In this document: in pieces, positions 54,016 to 64,000 of the stretch
How positions within the stretch are numbered: the stretch's first letter is position 1
Layout of the letters: each line of letters opens with the position of its first letter
Assembly (NCBI RefSeq): GCF_012489685.1
Contig: NC_080043.1
Location: 53,652,289 to 53,716,288 of the forward strand
DNA length: 64,000 bases
Origin: Lotus japonicus
Taxonomy: Eukaryota > Streptophyta > Magnoliopsida > Fabales > Fabaceae
Direction of reading: 5' to 3'
Notes under the pieces: model-generated
What the model was told of the DNA's origin: nothing
Database searches by the model: none
Seen by the model: the letters and a program-made list of their open reading frames with translations, nothing else
Made by a program: the position numbers and the translations under genes

Positions 54016-56359
54016 TGTCACCTTCAGATGTGTGTCGTCCGGGTTGTAGGTCGATAGAAACATAAAGCCTTTATACACATACCGATCCAGGGAGTGGTCT
54101 ATCTCCCAGGCGGTGTCTTCATCCATGCTATGCAAAGTGAGGCCCATTCTCTGGCGATCCATCTAGGCGTTAAGCGCCCCAAACAGCAAACAAACAAACA
54201 AGCAAGGGTCAACTTCTAGAAAGCAACCACTCAAGTTAAGTATTGTGTTTGTCTAACATTCATAGATAAGCCCTATGCTAACATTTTCACATAAGGGGAA
54301 CTATCATGTCTCTAAGTCATAGTTAGTCGATGTGGGGTATGCATGCAGACGCTTTGGATATCCTCAAGTCGATCCCTCTTGGAAAGGCTGGACGAACACG
54401 ACTCCGCGATCGGGGATGGAGCTCTCCAACATCGTCGTCTCTTGCTCGTCCTTATTCAGGGCCTCCCCTGAATGTGACCATCGACTAACCCAATCCAGGT
54501 CACTAGTTGTGGCCAACCAAGCCCAATCCAGGTCACTTGGTCCACAATGCATGCCATGCAAGTCAGTCATCATCACTAGGCCCTAAGCCCATCACGTTCA
54601 TCTCTTATGAACAACATATCATCGCATAATAACTTGCATGCATTGCAATAAATATAGCTAACACCCTAGTCATATAGGCATGTTCATAATAACAATAGCT
54701 AGCATTTATTGCATCATCATCATATAGCATATCTAGTACATACATCATCAAAAGTCCTTGCATCATGCTTGCTAACAATAACAATCACAAACAATTTATC
54801 TAGGCCGAGGCCGAAGTGCCCTTACCTTAGTCACAGCAGAACACGTCCTAGGACTTTGGATTTGGCGGGATCACGCTCGCTCCGAACTTCCTAGCCATGT
54901 GGACAGAGTAACGGTACGAATTAGTAGTCGTTTAGCGATAATATATCCCTTCCCCGTCGTTTCAAAAATACTATCTTAAAAACCTCGAAAAATCAAAACT
55001 TTCTCTTTCATAAGATCAAAACCTCTTTTCTAAAATAATTGTTTGAAGATCATAAGAACGTTATAAGAACATCATAAATTTCTTAAGAAAAACTCCCAAA
55101 ATCATAAACATTCCTAAGCAACTCGATCAAGATCATTCTCTTCTGGTTTTTGGCATATCAGCTTAAGCTGCAACCACAGAGCATATTGAGAATGACCTTG
55201 CTCAAGGCTTAGAAACTAAAGCAATAAAAATAAAAGAAAGACAAGAGAGGGAGGAGAAGCTCACGGCTAGAGAGAGAAGAGAGCAAATGAGCTTGATGTG
55301 AAGAAAATGAGAGGGAGGAGCTCTCTATTTATAGTGAGAGGTGAGAGCAAAGCATTAATTGCTTTTCTTCCTCTCCAAGTGAGGCCCATGGCCGCACCCC
55401 CCTTCAGCCCATTCTAGGGTTTTCAAAGTTTTCCAAACTCCCCATTTTTAGCCCTCAAATTTAGGTTTATTTCCTAATTAAACCTTTAAGAAATTAGCAT
55501 TTAAATCCCTAATTAATTAAAATAATCCAATCTGAATCACCAAGGTTTTAAATCAGATGTGGAGAGATCCTTGGAAGTTTTAAAAATTTGGAAATCAATC
55601 CACCATTAATAGAAAGTCAAAGAATCAAAAATCCCTAATATCTCTCCATCATAAACCTAGCTAGAAAAGGAATTTTTTGCAAAAGTCTCCTTTTTTCCTT
55701 CATCCACAAGTCTTGGCCGACCACACACTCTCCATGCTCAGATTTTCACCAAAAATTTTTAAAATAATAATTTAAATAAAAACCCCATAATAATTAATGC
55801 ATTAAATGCACCATTTCCCTCCTAAATGCACCCAAAACTTCAATTTTAAAATAAAAAATCCTTATCAATAATTTTGGCTCCAAAAATTCGTGCACCAGCT
55901 CCATAATATCTCAAAAATATTTTCAGAATTAATTTTGATATTAAACCATAGGTTAAAATTATTTAAATGCATTTAAATAAAACTCCATTTTATTTAAATA
56001 AAAACTTCAAAAATAAAACCAAGGAATATTATCTCCTAGAATATTCTTAAAATCATGCCCAGCACCTCCCCATAAGGTGCGGCCCACGAAATCGTCATCG
56101 TCGACTCAATTCGCCAACTCATCGCTGCTGTCGGGTCAATTTTGACCTAAAAGTCGCCGTCGCCGAACCCTAGTAATATTACAGTCAAAATGCTTGTATC
56201 GTTGCGCTCATCAACGTCTAGAGGTTTCTAGGACTTAATATTGCTTCTAAAAATTAATCACCTTTTTAAAAGGCATAAAATCACATCTAGCACAAGCAAT
56301 TCACAGAATATTATTTAATATTATTATTAAAATAGTATGCCCTAAAACCGGGTCTTACA
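54016..56359 (-). mobile_element. E3 LTR, main segment
   Basis: In element sense the LTR starts TGTAAGACCCGGTTTTAGGG at 56359. It has a TATA box (TATAAATAG, about 55326-55335), a leader, a donor at 54825 and the acceptor before 54162. The remainder is at 43300-43905. Confidence 0.85.
55327..55335 (-). promoter_or_regulatory. TATA box of the E3 LTR
   Basis: CTATAAATAGAG is read on the - strand, at a position similar to the E2 TATA box relative to the leader intron and ORF. Confidence 0.55.
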
Positions 56360-56397
56360 ACACCCTCCTTAAAATAGTTTCGTCCTCGAAACTAAGG

Positions 56398-56683
56398 CTA
56401 AGGGTCTACGAATAGCTCGGGATACTGTTCCCGCATCTTATCCTCTAGCTCCCAGGTGGCATCTCCCGTGGATTGATTCCAAATCACCTTGACTAGGGAA
56501 ACTTGCCTATTCCTCAATTGCTTGATCCTTCGCTCTTCGATCTTCATTGGTGGTACCTCAACGTTGAGATTATCCTTCAGTTGAATGTGATCCGGCTCAA
56601 TCACGTGTGACGGATCGGATACATACTTCCTCAACTGGGACACATGCAAAACATCATGAATGTTGGACAAGAAAGGTGGCAGT
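56398..56683 (-). pseudogene. E3 pol C-terminus (chromodomain-like end)
   Basis: The product starts abruptly with [20 protein letters not shown] and ends [20 protein letters not shown] plus REQYPELFVDP and a stop at 56398-56400. It is the last quarter of integrase and the chromodomain-like tail. Further upstream codons are copia LTR sequence, so the fusion there is not meaningful. The palindrome GTTTCGAGGACGAAAC and PPT follow. Confidence 0.9.
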
Positions 56684-57571
56684 TGAAGACTTGAAGATTC
56701 TGCAGTCCAAGTGTAAGCTGGCTTCCAAGACCAAAGTACTTCAAATTCTGAAGACCAGAAGTTCAGAGTGAACGGTCCAGAAGCAGAAGTTCTGAAGGTC
56801 AGAGGATCCAAGCTTCTTTCTGACTCTGATCTCATTGCTTTACAAGTTCCAACACGAAGCGTCGCCCAAGATCAGGAGTCAACTAGGCTAAGGCAATGTC
56901 ATTGTCAATAGTACAAATGCAAGTGTACTATTCTGACCGTCTTACCTACGATGATCAGCCACAGCAGGTTCCTGGAAATTCCAGAATTGCTCTCAAACGG
57001 ATGAATTCTTTCAACGGATACAAACCCTAAACCTTAGAGTATTTAAAGGCTAAAGATAGAATAAATTGGCTAAGAAACTATTGTGCAACACAAAACCTTC
57101 AAGCGAATACCTTAGCAATATTTCTTCATTGTTCTTATTGTGTTTACCTTTGCTTGTTGAGAAGCATTTCTTTGTAAACCAAACCTTTTACAAACTTTGT
57201 TTGTATTTTTTCTTGAGAGATCAGTGAGGTCAGGATTCTTGAGAAGACGAAGACTTGTGTGTCTTAGAGTTGCTAGTTCATAGGTTGTTAGTCACTGAGC
57301 AAGGTGTGATAGTGCAGTTGTAACAATCTTTGAATAGTGAATTGCCTTTATTCTAAGAAGGAAGAAATCACCTTAACGGGTGGACTGGATTAGCTTGAGT
57401 GATTTATCAAGTGAACCAGATAAAATACTTGTGTGCTTTTCTCTATCCTTTATCTCTTGCACCTTGTGTTCTATATACCGAAAAGATTTACCAAAATCTT
57501 AGAGAGAAAGCTTTAAAACTTCAACACCCTATTCAAACCCCCATTTTCTAGTGTTTTTTCATACCTTCACT
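56683..57571 (+). mobile_element. Copia-3 3' LTR, last segment
   Basis: It ends CATACCTTCA at 57571, like the solo LTR. Shared blocks include GGTCAGAGGATC and the region around CACCTTAACGGGTGGACTGG. It resumes here after E3. Confidence 0.85.
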
Positions 57572-57967
57572 GGCAAAGGGTAACATTGATTCTCAATATT
57601 TCTTTCATCACATTTAACATAAAAGAAAATTCAAAACTCAACCATTTTTTAGAAGTTGCACTCATAACTCTTTGTTGAGAAGAATTAAATTCACTCTCAT
57701 TTATATTTTCAAGAACCTTAGCAATTTCACCGAATAAGTTTATGAAACTTGTTATTAATTTAAAATGAGAACTCCATCTAGTTTCACCGGTATGTTGTAA
57801 AGTATCAATTTGTAATAATAGAGGGATGAGACTAAAATTCCATAACAAAACTTTGTAGGGGACGGAATGGGACCACAAACAAAACTACATAAAAATACCT
57901 ATAGTCGGTAAAAAAAAAAAATTGCGGGGGTTGTGGCCCCTGTCAACCTATCCCGAGATACGCCCTG
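57572..57967 (-). pseudogene. hAT transposase fragment with one terminal repeat
   Basis: The frame read from 57878 to 57572 contains HTGETRWSSHFKLITSFINL and SFEFSFMLNVMKEILRINVT. This is typical of plant hAT-like proteins of the zinc-finger MYM / DUF4371 group. The right end GATACGCCCTG, read inverted as CAGGGCGTATC, is a hAT-type terminus at 57967. The coding region breaks at the Copia-3 LTR. Only a scrap remains, and the other end was not found. Confidence 0.65.
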
Positions 57968-58329
57968 TATTTATAAAAGGAATTTAACCATTGAAAATTT
58001 TAAATATTTAGCATATTTATTTTATATAAAAGATATTACTTTGTATAATTCTTTTTTTCACCTTTAGGTCGATAATTAATGTTTTAAATACTTACTATTT
58101 TTACTGTAAAAAAACTACTTACTATATTAAAAGAATTATTTATATATATAAGAATTTTTCAAAATATTATATTAAGAATAATTAAAATTAAAGTAAATAA
58201 CTAATTAAACTTGTCACTGATGAAAAAATCAAGTCAATTTTAATAAAAAATGATAAAACAAAAATATTAATAAGAATTATTTAGTGATGACAATATTTAC
58301 TTAATGTAAACTTTCAAGTTTAATTGATG
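57968..58329. other. AT-rich flank
   Basis: No ORF, repeat or motif is seen. Confidence 0.5.
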
Positions 58330-59332
58330 GTGACGTAAAGTTTCATGTCGGGCCTGATTCTTCAGTCGTGTTGGATATTATGGATTGGACTACCTATGGG
58401 GGTTTGGCTACCTATGCTATTCTGAAGGATTTTGAGGCGAGGACTGATGCTCTTACGGCGCGGGGACTATGCGTCTTTTGAGAGGCGTGATATTTTGCCC
58501 CTTCTAGATGTAGTTCTTCGTGGTGGTCTTCCGGTGCGCTTTTGTGTCCGGTGGATACAGGCTTAAACGGTGGAGTAGCTGATGGTTCAGACCTCGAGTT
58601 GTTTCATGATCATGGTAGTTATGAGGCAGCGTGTTTGGAGGATCCTGAGGTTTCACTTGATCAGCGTCATGTGTTGGACCACTCTGTTCCCTCGGTGATT
58701 CCCCTTGATGTGATTTTCTCAAGGTTTGATCCTCTTTCTCGTATTCCTTATGTGGAGAAGGAGCCCTCTAAGGACCCTGATTTTTCTATTGGGAGAAAAA
58801 GAGGTAGGCCTAGGAATGTTGCTAAGAGGGGAAGAAAAAACCAAGGTTTCAGGTTGTTGGCTCTAATGTTGTAGAGGCATTGGGTGTGTCTGACACTGCG
58901 TCTGGTAAGGTGGATCCTGTGGGTATGTCTCCATCTCAGTCCCAGGATTGCGTTTATAAGCGCGCTTGGAAGATGTGGACGGTTGACAAAGAGTTAGGTC
59001 TTGTTTGGGATGGCTCTGATGAGGTGGTCATTGAGGGATGTGTGCAGCATCTCAGAGGTGGTCATTGAGGGATGTGAGGCTTTAGTTCTTTGTGGATTGA
59101 GTTGTTTTCCTTCCGCCTTGTTTGTTTCAGTGATGCTGTTAGGGTTGCTTTTTGTTGGATTATTTTGGTTAGATTTGGGTTTTTATGTTTTATTGTATTG
59201 ATATTTGCTTAGGGAGATTCAAAGGCACATCTAGGGATGTTGTACTCTTTTTCTTTCCCTATGGTTTTTCCCATTCAGTTTTTCCTAGGAAGGTTTTAAC
59301 GAGGCACGTGTTCTAGGTGTGGTCTTTAGGGT
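58330..59332 (+). pseudogene. LINE-like (L1) remnant: ORF1 end and 3' tail
   Basis: Open pieces read MDWTTYGGLATYAILKDFEA (about 58380-58440) and then DPEVSLDQRHVLDHSVPSVI. The piece ends in an AT-hook-like GRKRGRPRNVAKRGRKNQG, followed after a stop and frame change by RAWKMWTVDKELGLVWDGSD. These resemble the C-terminal part of plant L1 ORF1. The expected ORF2 is missing, and sequence passes to a hydrophobic run (VMLLGLLFVGLFWLDLGFYV) and a T-rich tail typical of element 3' ends. Several frames are involved, so it is dead. A short repeat (GAGGTGGTCATTGAGGGATG) occurs twice near 59018-59080. The family call is tentative. Confidence 0.45.
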
Positions 59333-59803
59333 TGTAACACCCCGATTTCGGTGGCGTCACTTTAGTAACCAAAAAGAAGATAAAGCGGAAAAAACGTGAA
59401 TATTTTTTTTTTCGAGATATTTGTTTTAAGTAAATAAAAAAAAAACTTGTCGAAAATAAAGACCCATCGACAAAAGATAAACATGACTAATGTACAGATA
59501 TATTTACAGCCCCCGCTGTAAGTAACAAGCCACGTCACGAGTAACCTCCAGTGACGGAAAGTAGTCGAAAGTAGTGCCCGTAGGCAATATGTACAATACT
59601 AAGCGAAAGGTCAAGTGTTCGCAATACAGTCCTCCAAAATGAAAGTAGGTCAGCCCAAAACAGCCCGAAGACCTCCTAGTCCGACCAACTCTCTGTGATT
59701 TCCATAAAGAAAACCACACAAAAAGCTAACGGTCGGGAACCTACCCTTCCCCAAAATACGAACATGAAGACCAGAGCTTTAACTCTACTCCTACCCTAAT
59801 CCT
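59333..59803 (-). mobile_element. E5: fragment of an E1-family Tekay LTR
   Basis: It starts TGTAACACCCCGATTTCGG and follows the E1 LTR end (element sense) for 471 bases with clear divergence. It is cut at CTAATCCT, where E4 begins with the same start sequence. The rest of E5 is not in the window. Confidence 0.8.
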
Positions 59804-60289
59804 TGTAACACCCCGATTTCGGTGGCGTCACTTTAGTAACCAAAATAAACTTAATGCGGAAAAACGTGAATATTTTTTTTTTCGATAATAACTAAGACAA
59901 GACTGAATAAAATAAAACCCAACAATAACAATAATCAGAACTAATATACAATATATGAACAGCCCCCGCTGTAGGTAGCAACCTCGTCACGAGTGAACCT
60001 CCAGTGACGGTTAATAGAAGAGTAGCGCCCGTAGGCAAAAGTACAAACCAAAAGAAAAGGTTAAGTGTCCGCAACACTATCCCTCAAAATGAGAATAAGC
60101 TGGCCCATCGGCCTGAAACAAGACTTCCTAAATCCAACCAACTCTCTGTGATTCCCGTAACGAAACCACACAAAAAGCTATAGGTGGGAAACTACCCTGT
60201 CCCGAATGAAACAAATGATGTTCAGAGCTAAGACTCTACTCCTACACTAATCCCATCTCGAGGAGCTCACACTAACACTCAATCCTACA

Positions 60290-60455
60290 TGCTAGCGTGA
60301 TCGTCGTCCGAATCTGAATCCAGAACGACTAAGTCTAGGTACATCCTCCGTCCTCCGCTCGCTATCGCGATGCGCTCCTGTTCCAGCATCCCAACTCTAG
60401 TTTCCCCCGAAGGGTGAACAGTCGTGAACTAGTCCGCCAAAGACATCTGACAAAG
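60290..60455 (-). pseudogene. LTR-encoded ORF remnant in E4
   Basis: The acceptor region and an ATG are recognisable near 60450. The tryptophan codon after ALAD/SLAD is now TAG. The central part, including the DQDDPGSW block and the proline linker, is deleted. The acidic end (LVVLDSDSDDDHA) is still readable. Confidence 0.65.
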
Positions 60456-60701
60456 GGCGTTTGTTCGCCAAAGCACACACAGAAGACGCGAGGGTCAACT
60501 CCAAAGAATTATGTAAATAATAGCACCAATAAATATAAATGAGATAATAGCCACTTAGGCTTATAACTAGGGATAACATCCTAGGGTTGCATACTTCCAC
60601 AAAGAATATAACGACTGTAAATCACAGTTAACATGCATCAAGTAGAACTAACAAGTATCAAACACACTCATCATGTAGTCAGATCAGCATAAAACCCGAA
60701 T

Positions 60702-60905
60702 AACGTCACTCTGCTTGGCGACGGAACAAACCGACAACGTCACTCTGCTTGGCGACGGAACAAAACAACAACGTCACTCTGCTTGGCGACGGAAGAAAAC
60801 AACAACGTCACTCTGCTTGGCGACGGAACAAAACAACAACGTCACTCTGCTTGGCGACGGAACAAAACAACAACGTCACTCTGCTTGGCGACGAGACAAA
60901 CCAAA
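60702..60905 (+). repeat. 33-bp minisatellite in the E4 LTR, 6 copies
   Basis: ACGTCACTCTGCTTGGCGAC plus GGAACAAAACAAC is repeated about six times with few changes. This array is absent from the E1 and solo LTRs at this place. Confidence 0.9.
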
Positions 60906-61263
60906 GGTATTGCCACTTATAGGCTGGGCACCTCGAGACGGTCGTAACACTAGCCTCGTGTTTAACCATTTCTGCTCGGGCGTCACTTATCTCCTTTGGC
61001 TATAGTCAAGACGGTACAAACTCTACATGGTTTGACCATTTCTGCTTGCTATGCCGAACATCAACAGGCACAATACAACTCTACATGGATGATCGTTACC
61101 TCCTGTTGTGCCAGGTATAGTCAGGACCGATCCAACTCTGCATGGCTGATCGTTACTTCCTGCTATACCGAAGTACTCTGCTTGGCACTTCATCGCGTAT
61201 ATGCATGGGTGCAACCACTCACGATGACTCTTCGGGTCAAAGCACACACTTCACGACAACACA

Positions 61264-61420
61264 TAGCTGCTCCAACAGCACAAGAGTATCACATACTCGG
61301 GAACTATCAATTCCCCGGACTTATCCCCAGGATGGCCCAACAACATAGCTGCTCCAACAGCACAACAACAAACGCTGCTCCAACAGCACGACATCAAACG
61401 CTGCTCCAACAGCACCACAA
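61264..61420 (+). repeat. GCTGCTCCAACAGCAC minisatellite in E4, interrupted
   Basis: These are the same units as in the E1 LTR array, but with an interruption of about 70 bases between the first and second units. Confidence 0.85.
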
Positions 61421-62945
61421 CGACCTACTCAACACTTGGATCCGACGACACTCCTCGTTTTCCAAAATTAAGATTTCACTTCCGATGCCTTCCTTCGAGG
61501 TTGTTATCATTACATAAAGATTTAGAGGTTATTTAAGGTCTTATGAATTTTCTTTATAAAATAGATTCCCTTTTGTCTTATCGCAAGTCTTATACATTTT
61601 CAGGATCTCCCAATCCCAAGTCGCTTCCAGAGGATGTCTCGATCCACTAAACAAAATTAAGGCCCGAACCTCGTTCGTCCTATCAAACTTTCTCAAAACT
61701 CTCAAAATAAAATCGGCATTACCTGCCCGCTATTCTCACCATTCAGAATCTCAGATTCCAGTACAGAGCATATTTAAATCATCACAATCAACAACATGTC
61801 ATATATCAATAAATCGCATCATAAACACTTAGCACTTAGCATATAAAGCATGCACCACACATCCTAGATTACCCACATAGCGCATAGCATGTAAGACAAT
61901 CTCAAAAACATTCAGTAGATGAATCATCTACATTGTCAGCCGAAGCCTCAGAAAACATTTTCCAATCACACACAATTCCAGTGCATAAACAGTAAACAAT
62001 GTCGAAACATCGACCCTAAGCATTAACTAGAGATTCAGTGAGAAGCCCTCACCTGCAGATTCTCCAGGCTTATCTTCTAACTCTTCCTCACAAGCAAAGC
62101 GTTGCTCCTCAGGAAATTCCTCAAAAGTTCCTTTAAAGCAAAGTCACAGAAATACTATCAGAATCTATCGAGAACTAAGCTATCGATACTTACTAAGGTT
62201 ACTCGAAGTAATCTATACTCTAAGGTACGATAATCTAGCGCGAAAGGACAAGTTTTCGGAAAAGGAAATTTTCCTCTTTCCCCCTAATAGGGCTTGGCCA
62301 CTTTGGCTAATTATGGGGCTCGATTTTTCTTCGATCAAACTTGGTTCCTATGCTTTCATAAGCCGTAACTAAGGGTATTCTGAACTCGGAAAAACTATCG
62401 GATCAAAAACTGTCGCAGGGGTATTTTGGTCATGATTTTTAACTTAGGATTTTCAAAACTGAAATCCCAAAAATAAAATTTTGCAGGGACGTCACCAACG
62501 ACGTTTATGACAACTAATCCTACTAGCACTAAGCTAAGGCGATAGTTTACAGCCTAAAGGTTGGAACTTTACTCAAAAACTACATAAATGGGTATTTTAG
62601 GCTAGAATTGATTCCGGCGGAATTCCGGCGACATAACGGAAAATCTAATCCGGCAGAAGTGATCTTGGGCACATATAGAAGAGGTTTAGAATCAGAAATG
62701 AAAGATTCAGGATAGTTTTGCAAAAACCCATAAACTATTCACTCAGAAAACTCTACAGAAAAGCTATGGAAAAAGCGATCAGAGGTAAGGATTAGCGACT
62801 ATACCTCGAAGCCTTGAAGTAGCAACTGATTGATCGACGATCAAGCAAGGTTTGAAGAAAAGCTCTTCTTCCTCTTCCTTCTATGGAGCTCGCGGCCTTG
62901 GAGAGAAAATGGAGGAGTTCTTGTAATTTTTCTCACCTTTCTTGC

Positions 62946-62953
62946 TATATATA
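62946..62953 (-). promoter_or_regulatory. TATA box of the E4 LTR
   Basis: TATATATAG in the same context as in the solo LTR. Confidence 0.5.
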
Positions 62954-63717
62954 GAAAATGGTAATTCGCGGGAAAATGAAAGTTTCGCGAATCTGATTTT
63001 TCCGGCATCATTCTCCATGAATTCTAAGATAGGTTTTGGCAAAGGAATTCCTAAGCTAAGAAGATGTCTCCTTGTATTTTTGGCAACTAATGCAAAGTCG
63101 GTGCAAAGTCGGTGTAAAACTATTTTACCCGATAAGTTGCTTTTTGCATCGAATGTCGGAATGGAAAACTTCCTTCTGAAGAAAGATTGAAATCATCAAG
63201 AGAAATGGGTGTACGCGTGTAGAATATTCATTTGAAGCTCTGAATAGATAAAGTCCCCATAGTCGGGAAATTCTAGGGTTTTGAAATACCAGGGATTCGG
63301 TTTCGGCAAACTTCCGATGATTGGAATCGGACGTTCGTAGATCCTAGAGTTTCGCCTCGAAACGATTGTGATATATGGAAAAAGAGAAGTTCTAACATTT
63401 CTCTGAAGATTTTTTTGGAATTAACTTCCATCGTGCCTAAAAGTGAAAATTAGCTATATACTAGGGTTTCTGACCTAGGTCTAAGCGTATAACGATCGTG
63501 CTATAACTTTTATCGACTTCGATACGATCCTTTGACTTTTCCTGAACTTTCTCCTTCATAAATTTATTTCATTTGGTAAACTCTTGTTCAGGTTTCCTTT
63601 CACAATACATCAAGCCTAATCGTAAATGGAAATCTCTTCCACTTATTCTACGCTTAAAAACTTGGGTCTTACATTACTACCCTCCAAAAAGAAAGTTTCG
63701 TCCTCGAAACTTAGGGT

Positions 63718-64000
63718 TCAGTAAAAGCTCTGACTATTGTTCTTGATCTTTTCCTCTAACTCCCATATGGCATCGTCTGTGTCTTTGTTCCAAATAACTT
63801 TCACTAAGGTACTCTGCTTTCCCTCCGATCGTTTCACTCTTCTAGTCCCAAGTTTGACCGACGGCGTCTCAAAAAAAACATATCGTCTTCCAGCTCTATG
63901 GTGTCCGGTTCGACCACTTGTGTCGGGTCCCCGTTGGAAACAATATTGGTTGGCATTCGTGCAATCGTACAACCTTAACCACTTGTTCCTTTGCTTTTGT
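63718..64000 (-). pseudogene. E4 pol end with an internal deletion
   Basis: From the window edge the - strand reads an integrase segment (KVVRLH, then a frame change to GMPTNIVSNGDP). It goes straight into the C-terminal region (VVEPDTIELEDD), and after a T-run frameshift to FETPSVKLGTRRVKRSEGKQ and [20 protein letters not shown]. The E1 protein has about 200 residues between these parts. The joint is at a shared Asp-Pro. The PPT and the palindrome at 63695-63710 lie between this and the LTR. It is non-functional. Confidence 0.85.

Larger units (their letters stand above)
43603..54162 (-). pseudogene. LTR-encoded ORF of E3, split by the E2 insertion
   Basis: The ATG at 54162 follows GCGCTTAACGCCTAG, a candidate acceptor. 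The first part (54162-54011) includes MGLTLHSMDEDTAWEIDHSL; the second (43900-43603) includes EIQMPYTPARFAPP, an acidic Ser/Pro segment and a charged helix (EEMFGRVIKRQEQRLRTLIR). Without E2 and one AAGCC the parts are in frame, about 149 codons. Homology with the E2 ORF is clear: LHS[FM]DEDTAW, then V-Y-x-G, then I-x2-P-Y-x-P-x-R-F. It was an open frame when E2 inserted. Function unknown. Confidence 0.7.
43300..56683 (-). mobile_element. E3: truncated Tekay element (3' LTR and pol end), interrupted by E2
   Basis: The LTR runs on the + strand from TGTAACGCCCTGATTTCTCG (43300) to GGGTCTTACA (56359) in two pieces, 43300-43905 and 54016-56359, about 2.95 kb in total. The PPT and pol C-terminus follow up to about 56683, where copia LTR resumes. 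The 5' LTR and most of the internal region are deleted. No target duplication can be found. Confidence 0.85.
28950..57571 (+). mobile_element. SIRE/Maximus-like copia element (Copia-3), 3' part, split by Tekay insertions
   Basis: The 3' accessory ORF (28950-29705), purine tracts and a 3' LTR are present in + orientation. The LTR is in three pieces: 30352-30594, 43283-43299 and about 56683-57571. Joined, these correspond end to end with the 1215-bp solo LTR at 6528-7742, allowing for a deletion at the E3 insertion. The 5' part, including gag and pol, is missing left of 28950, where Copia-2 adjoins. Confidence 0.8.
59804..63673 (-). mobile_element. E4: 3' LTR of an E1-family Tekay element, 3870 bp
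   Basis: It is collinear with the E1 LTRs from TGTAACACCCCGATTTCGG to GGGTCTTACA, but has a deleted LTR-encoded ORF and a different minisatellite. It is inserted into E5. The internal region continues to the window end. Confidence 0.9.

Noticed and set aside
60702..60905. CRISPR-like direct repeats
   Set aside because: The units are head-to-tail without variable spacers, in a plant retrotransposon LTR.
60715..61005. 96-codon repeat frame in E4
   Set aside because: Translation of the 33-bp minisatellite; not found in relatives.

Overview
This is eukaryotic, plant-type DNA. It is a deep stack of nested transposable elements with almost no host gene content. Ty3/gypsy elements of the Tekay/Del and Tat lineages, SIRE/Maximus-like Ty1/copia elements with an extra 3' ORF, hAT elements, a Stowaway-like MITE and a Helitron together point to an angiosperm. 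The SIRE-type elements suggest a legume; that is inference, not proof. The only host-gene candidate is one orphan terminal exon (8515-8703).

Left part, 1-14817. The window opens in the 3' end of a Tat-lineage element: the integrase end on the + strand (3-698), then a long antisense accessory gene on the - strand (1200-3318) with its own TATA box and a 75-nt in-frame intron. Next is a decayed copia pol fragment (- strand, about 4030-5940) split by a 779-bp hAT element with a perfect 8-bp target duplication. A 280-bp tandem duplication follows. Its breakpoint cuts a Stowaway-like MITE, and its second copy holds a 1215-bp solo LTR (TSD CTCAG). From 9049 a Helitron 3' end and helicase fragment run on the - strand. 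They are interrupted by a 1.2-kb hAT-like element that itself contains a 199-bp hAT MITE.

Middle part, 14818-30351. A second Tat element (+) has an LTR, a PBS, gag-protease and RT. A 4.0-kb solo LTR of a Tekay family interrupts its leader (TSD AAGTG), and it breaks off inside RNase H at 21556. Two SIRE/Maximus-like copia elements follow. One is on the - strand (21557-28949), with an LTR, PBS, broken gag-pol and an env-like ORF. The other is on the + strand: its 3' accessory ORF starts at 28950 and its 3' LTR starts at 30352.

Right part, 30352-64000. That single copia LTR (30352-57571) has been split by Tekay elements. E1 (30595-43277, -, TSD ATTAA) has 4.0-kb LTRs and a 1463-aa gag-pol ORF. 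E3 (43300-56683, -) is a truncated 3' LTR plus the pol end. E2 (43906-54010, +, TSD AAGCC) is inserted inside the E3 LTR. Beyond 57571 are a hAT transposase scrap, a LINE-like remnant, an LTR fragment (E5) and a fourth Tekay LTR with a deleted pol (E4) running off the window.

Main observation. The Tekay LTRs themselves carry an element-sense ORF of about 149-186 codons, placed between the LTR TATA box and the PBS. In three diverged elements (E1, E2, E3) its ATG lies directly after a candidate splice acceptor (AG|ATG). The proteins of E2 and E3 are clearly homologous, and E1 shows a weaker version of the same pattern. The solo LTR keeps an intact copy. This looks like a conserved LTR-encoded gene family, and I do not know a description of it.
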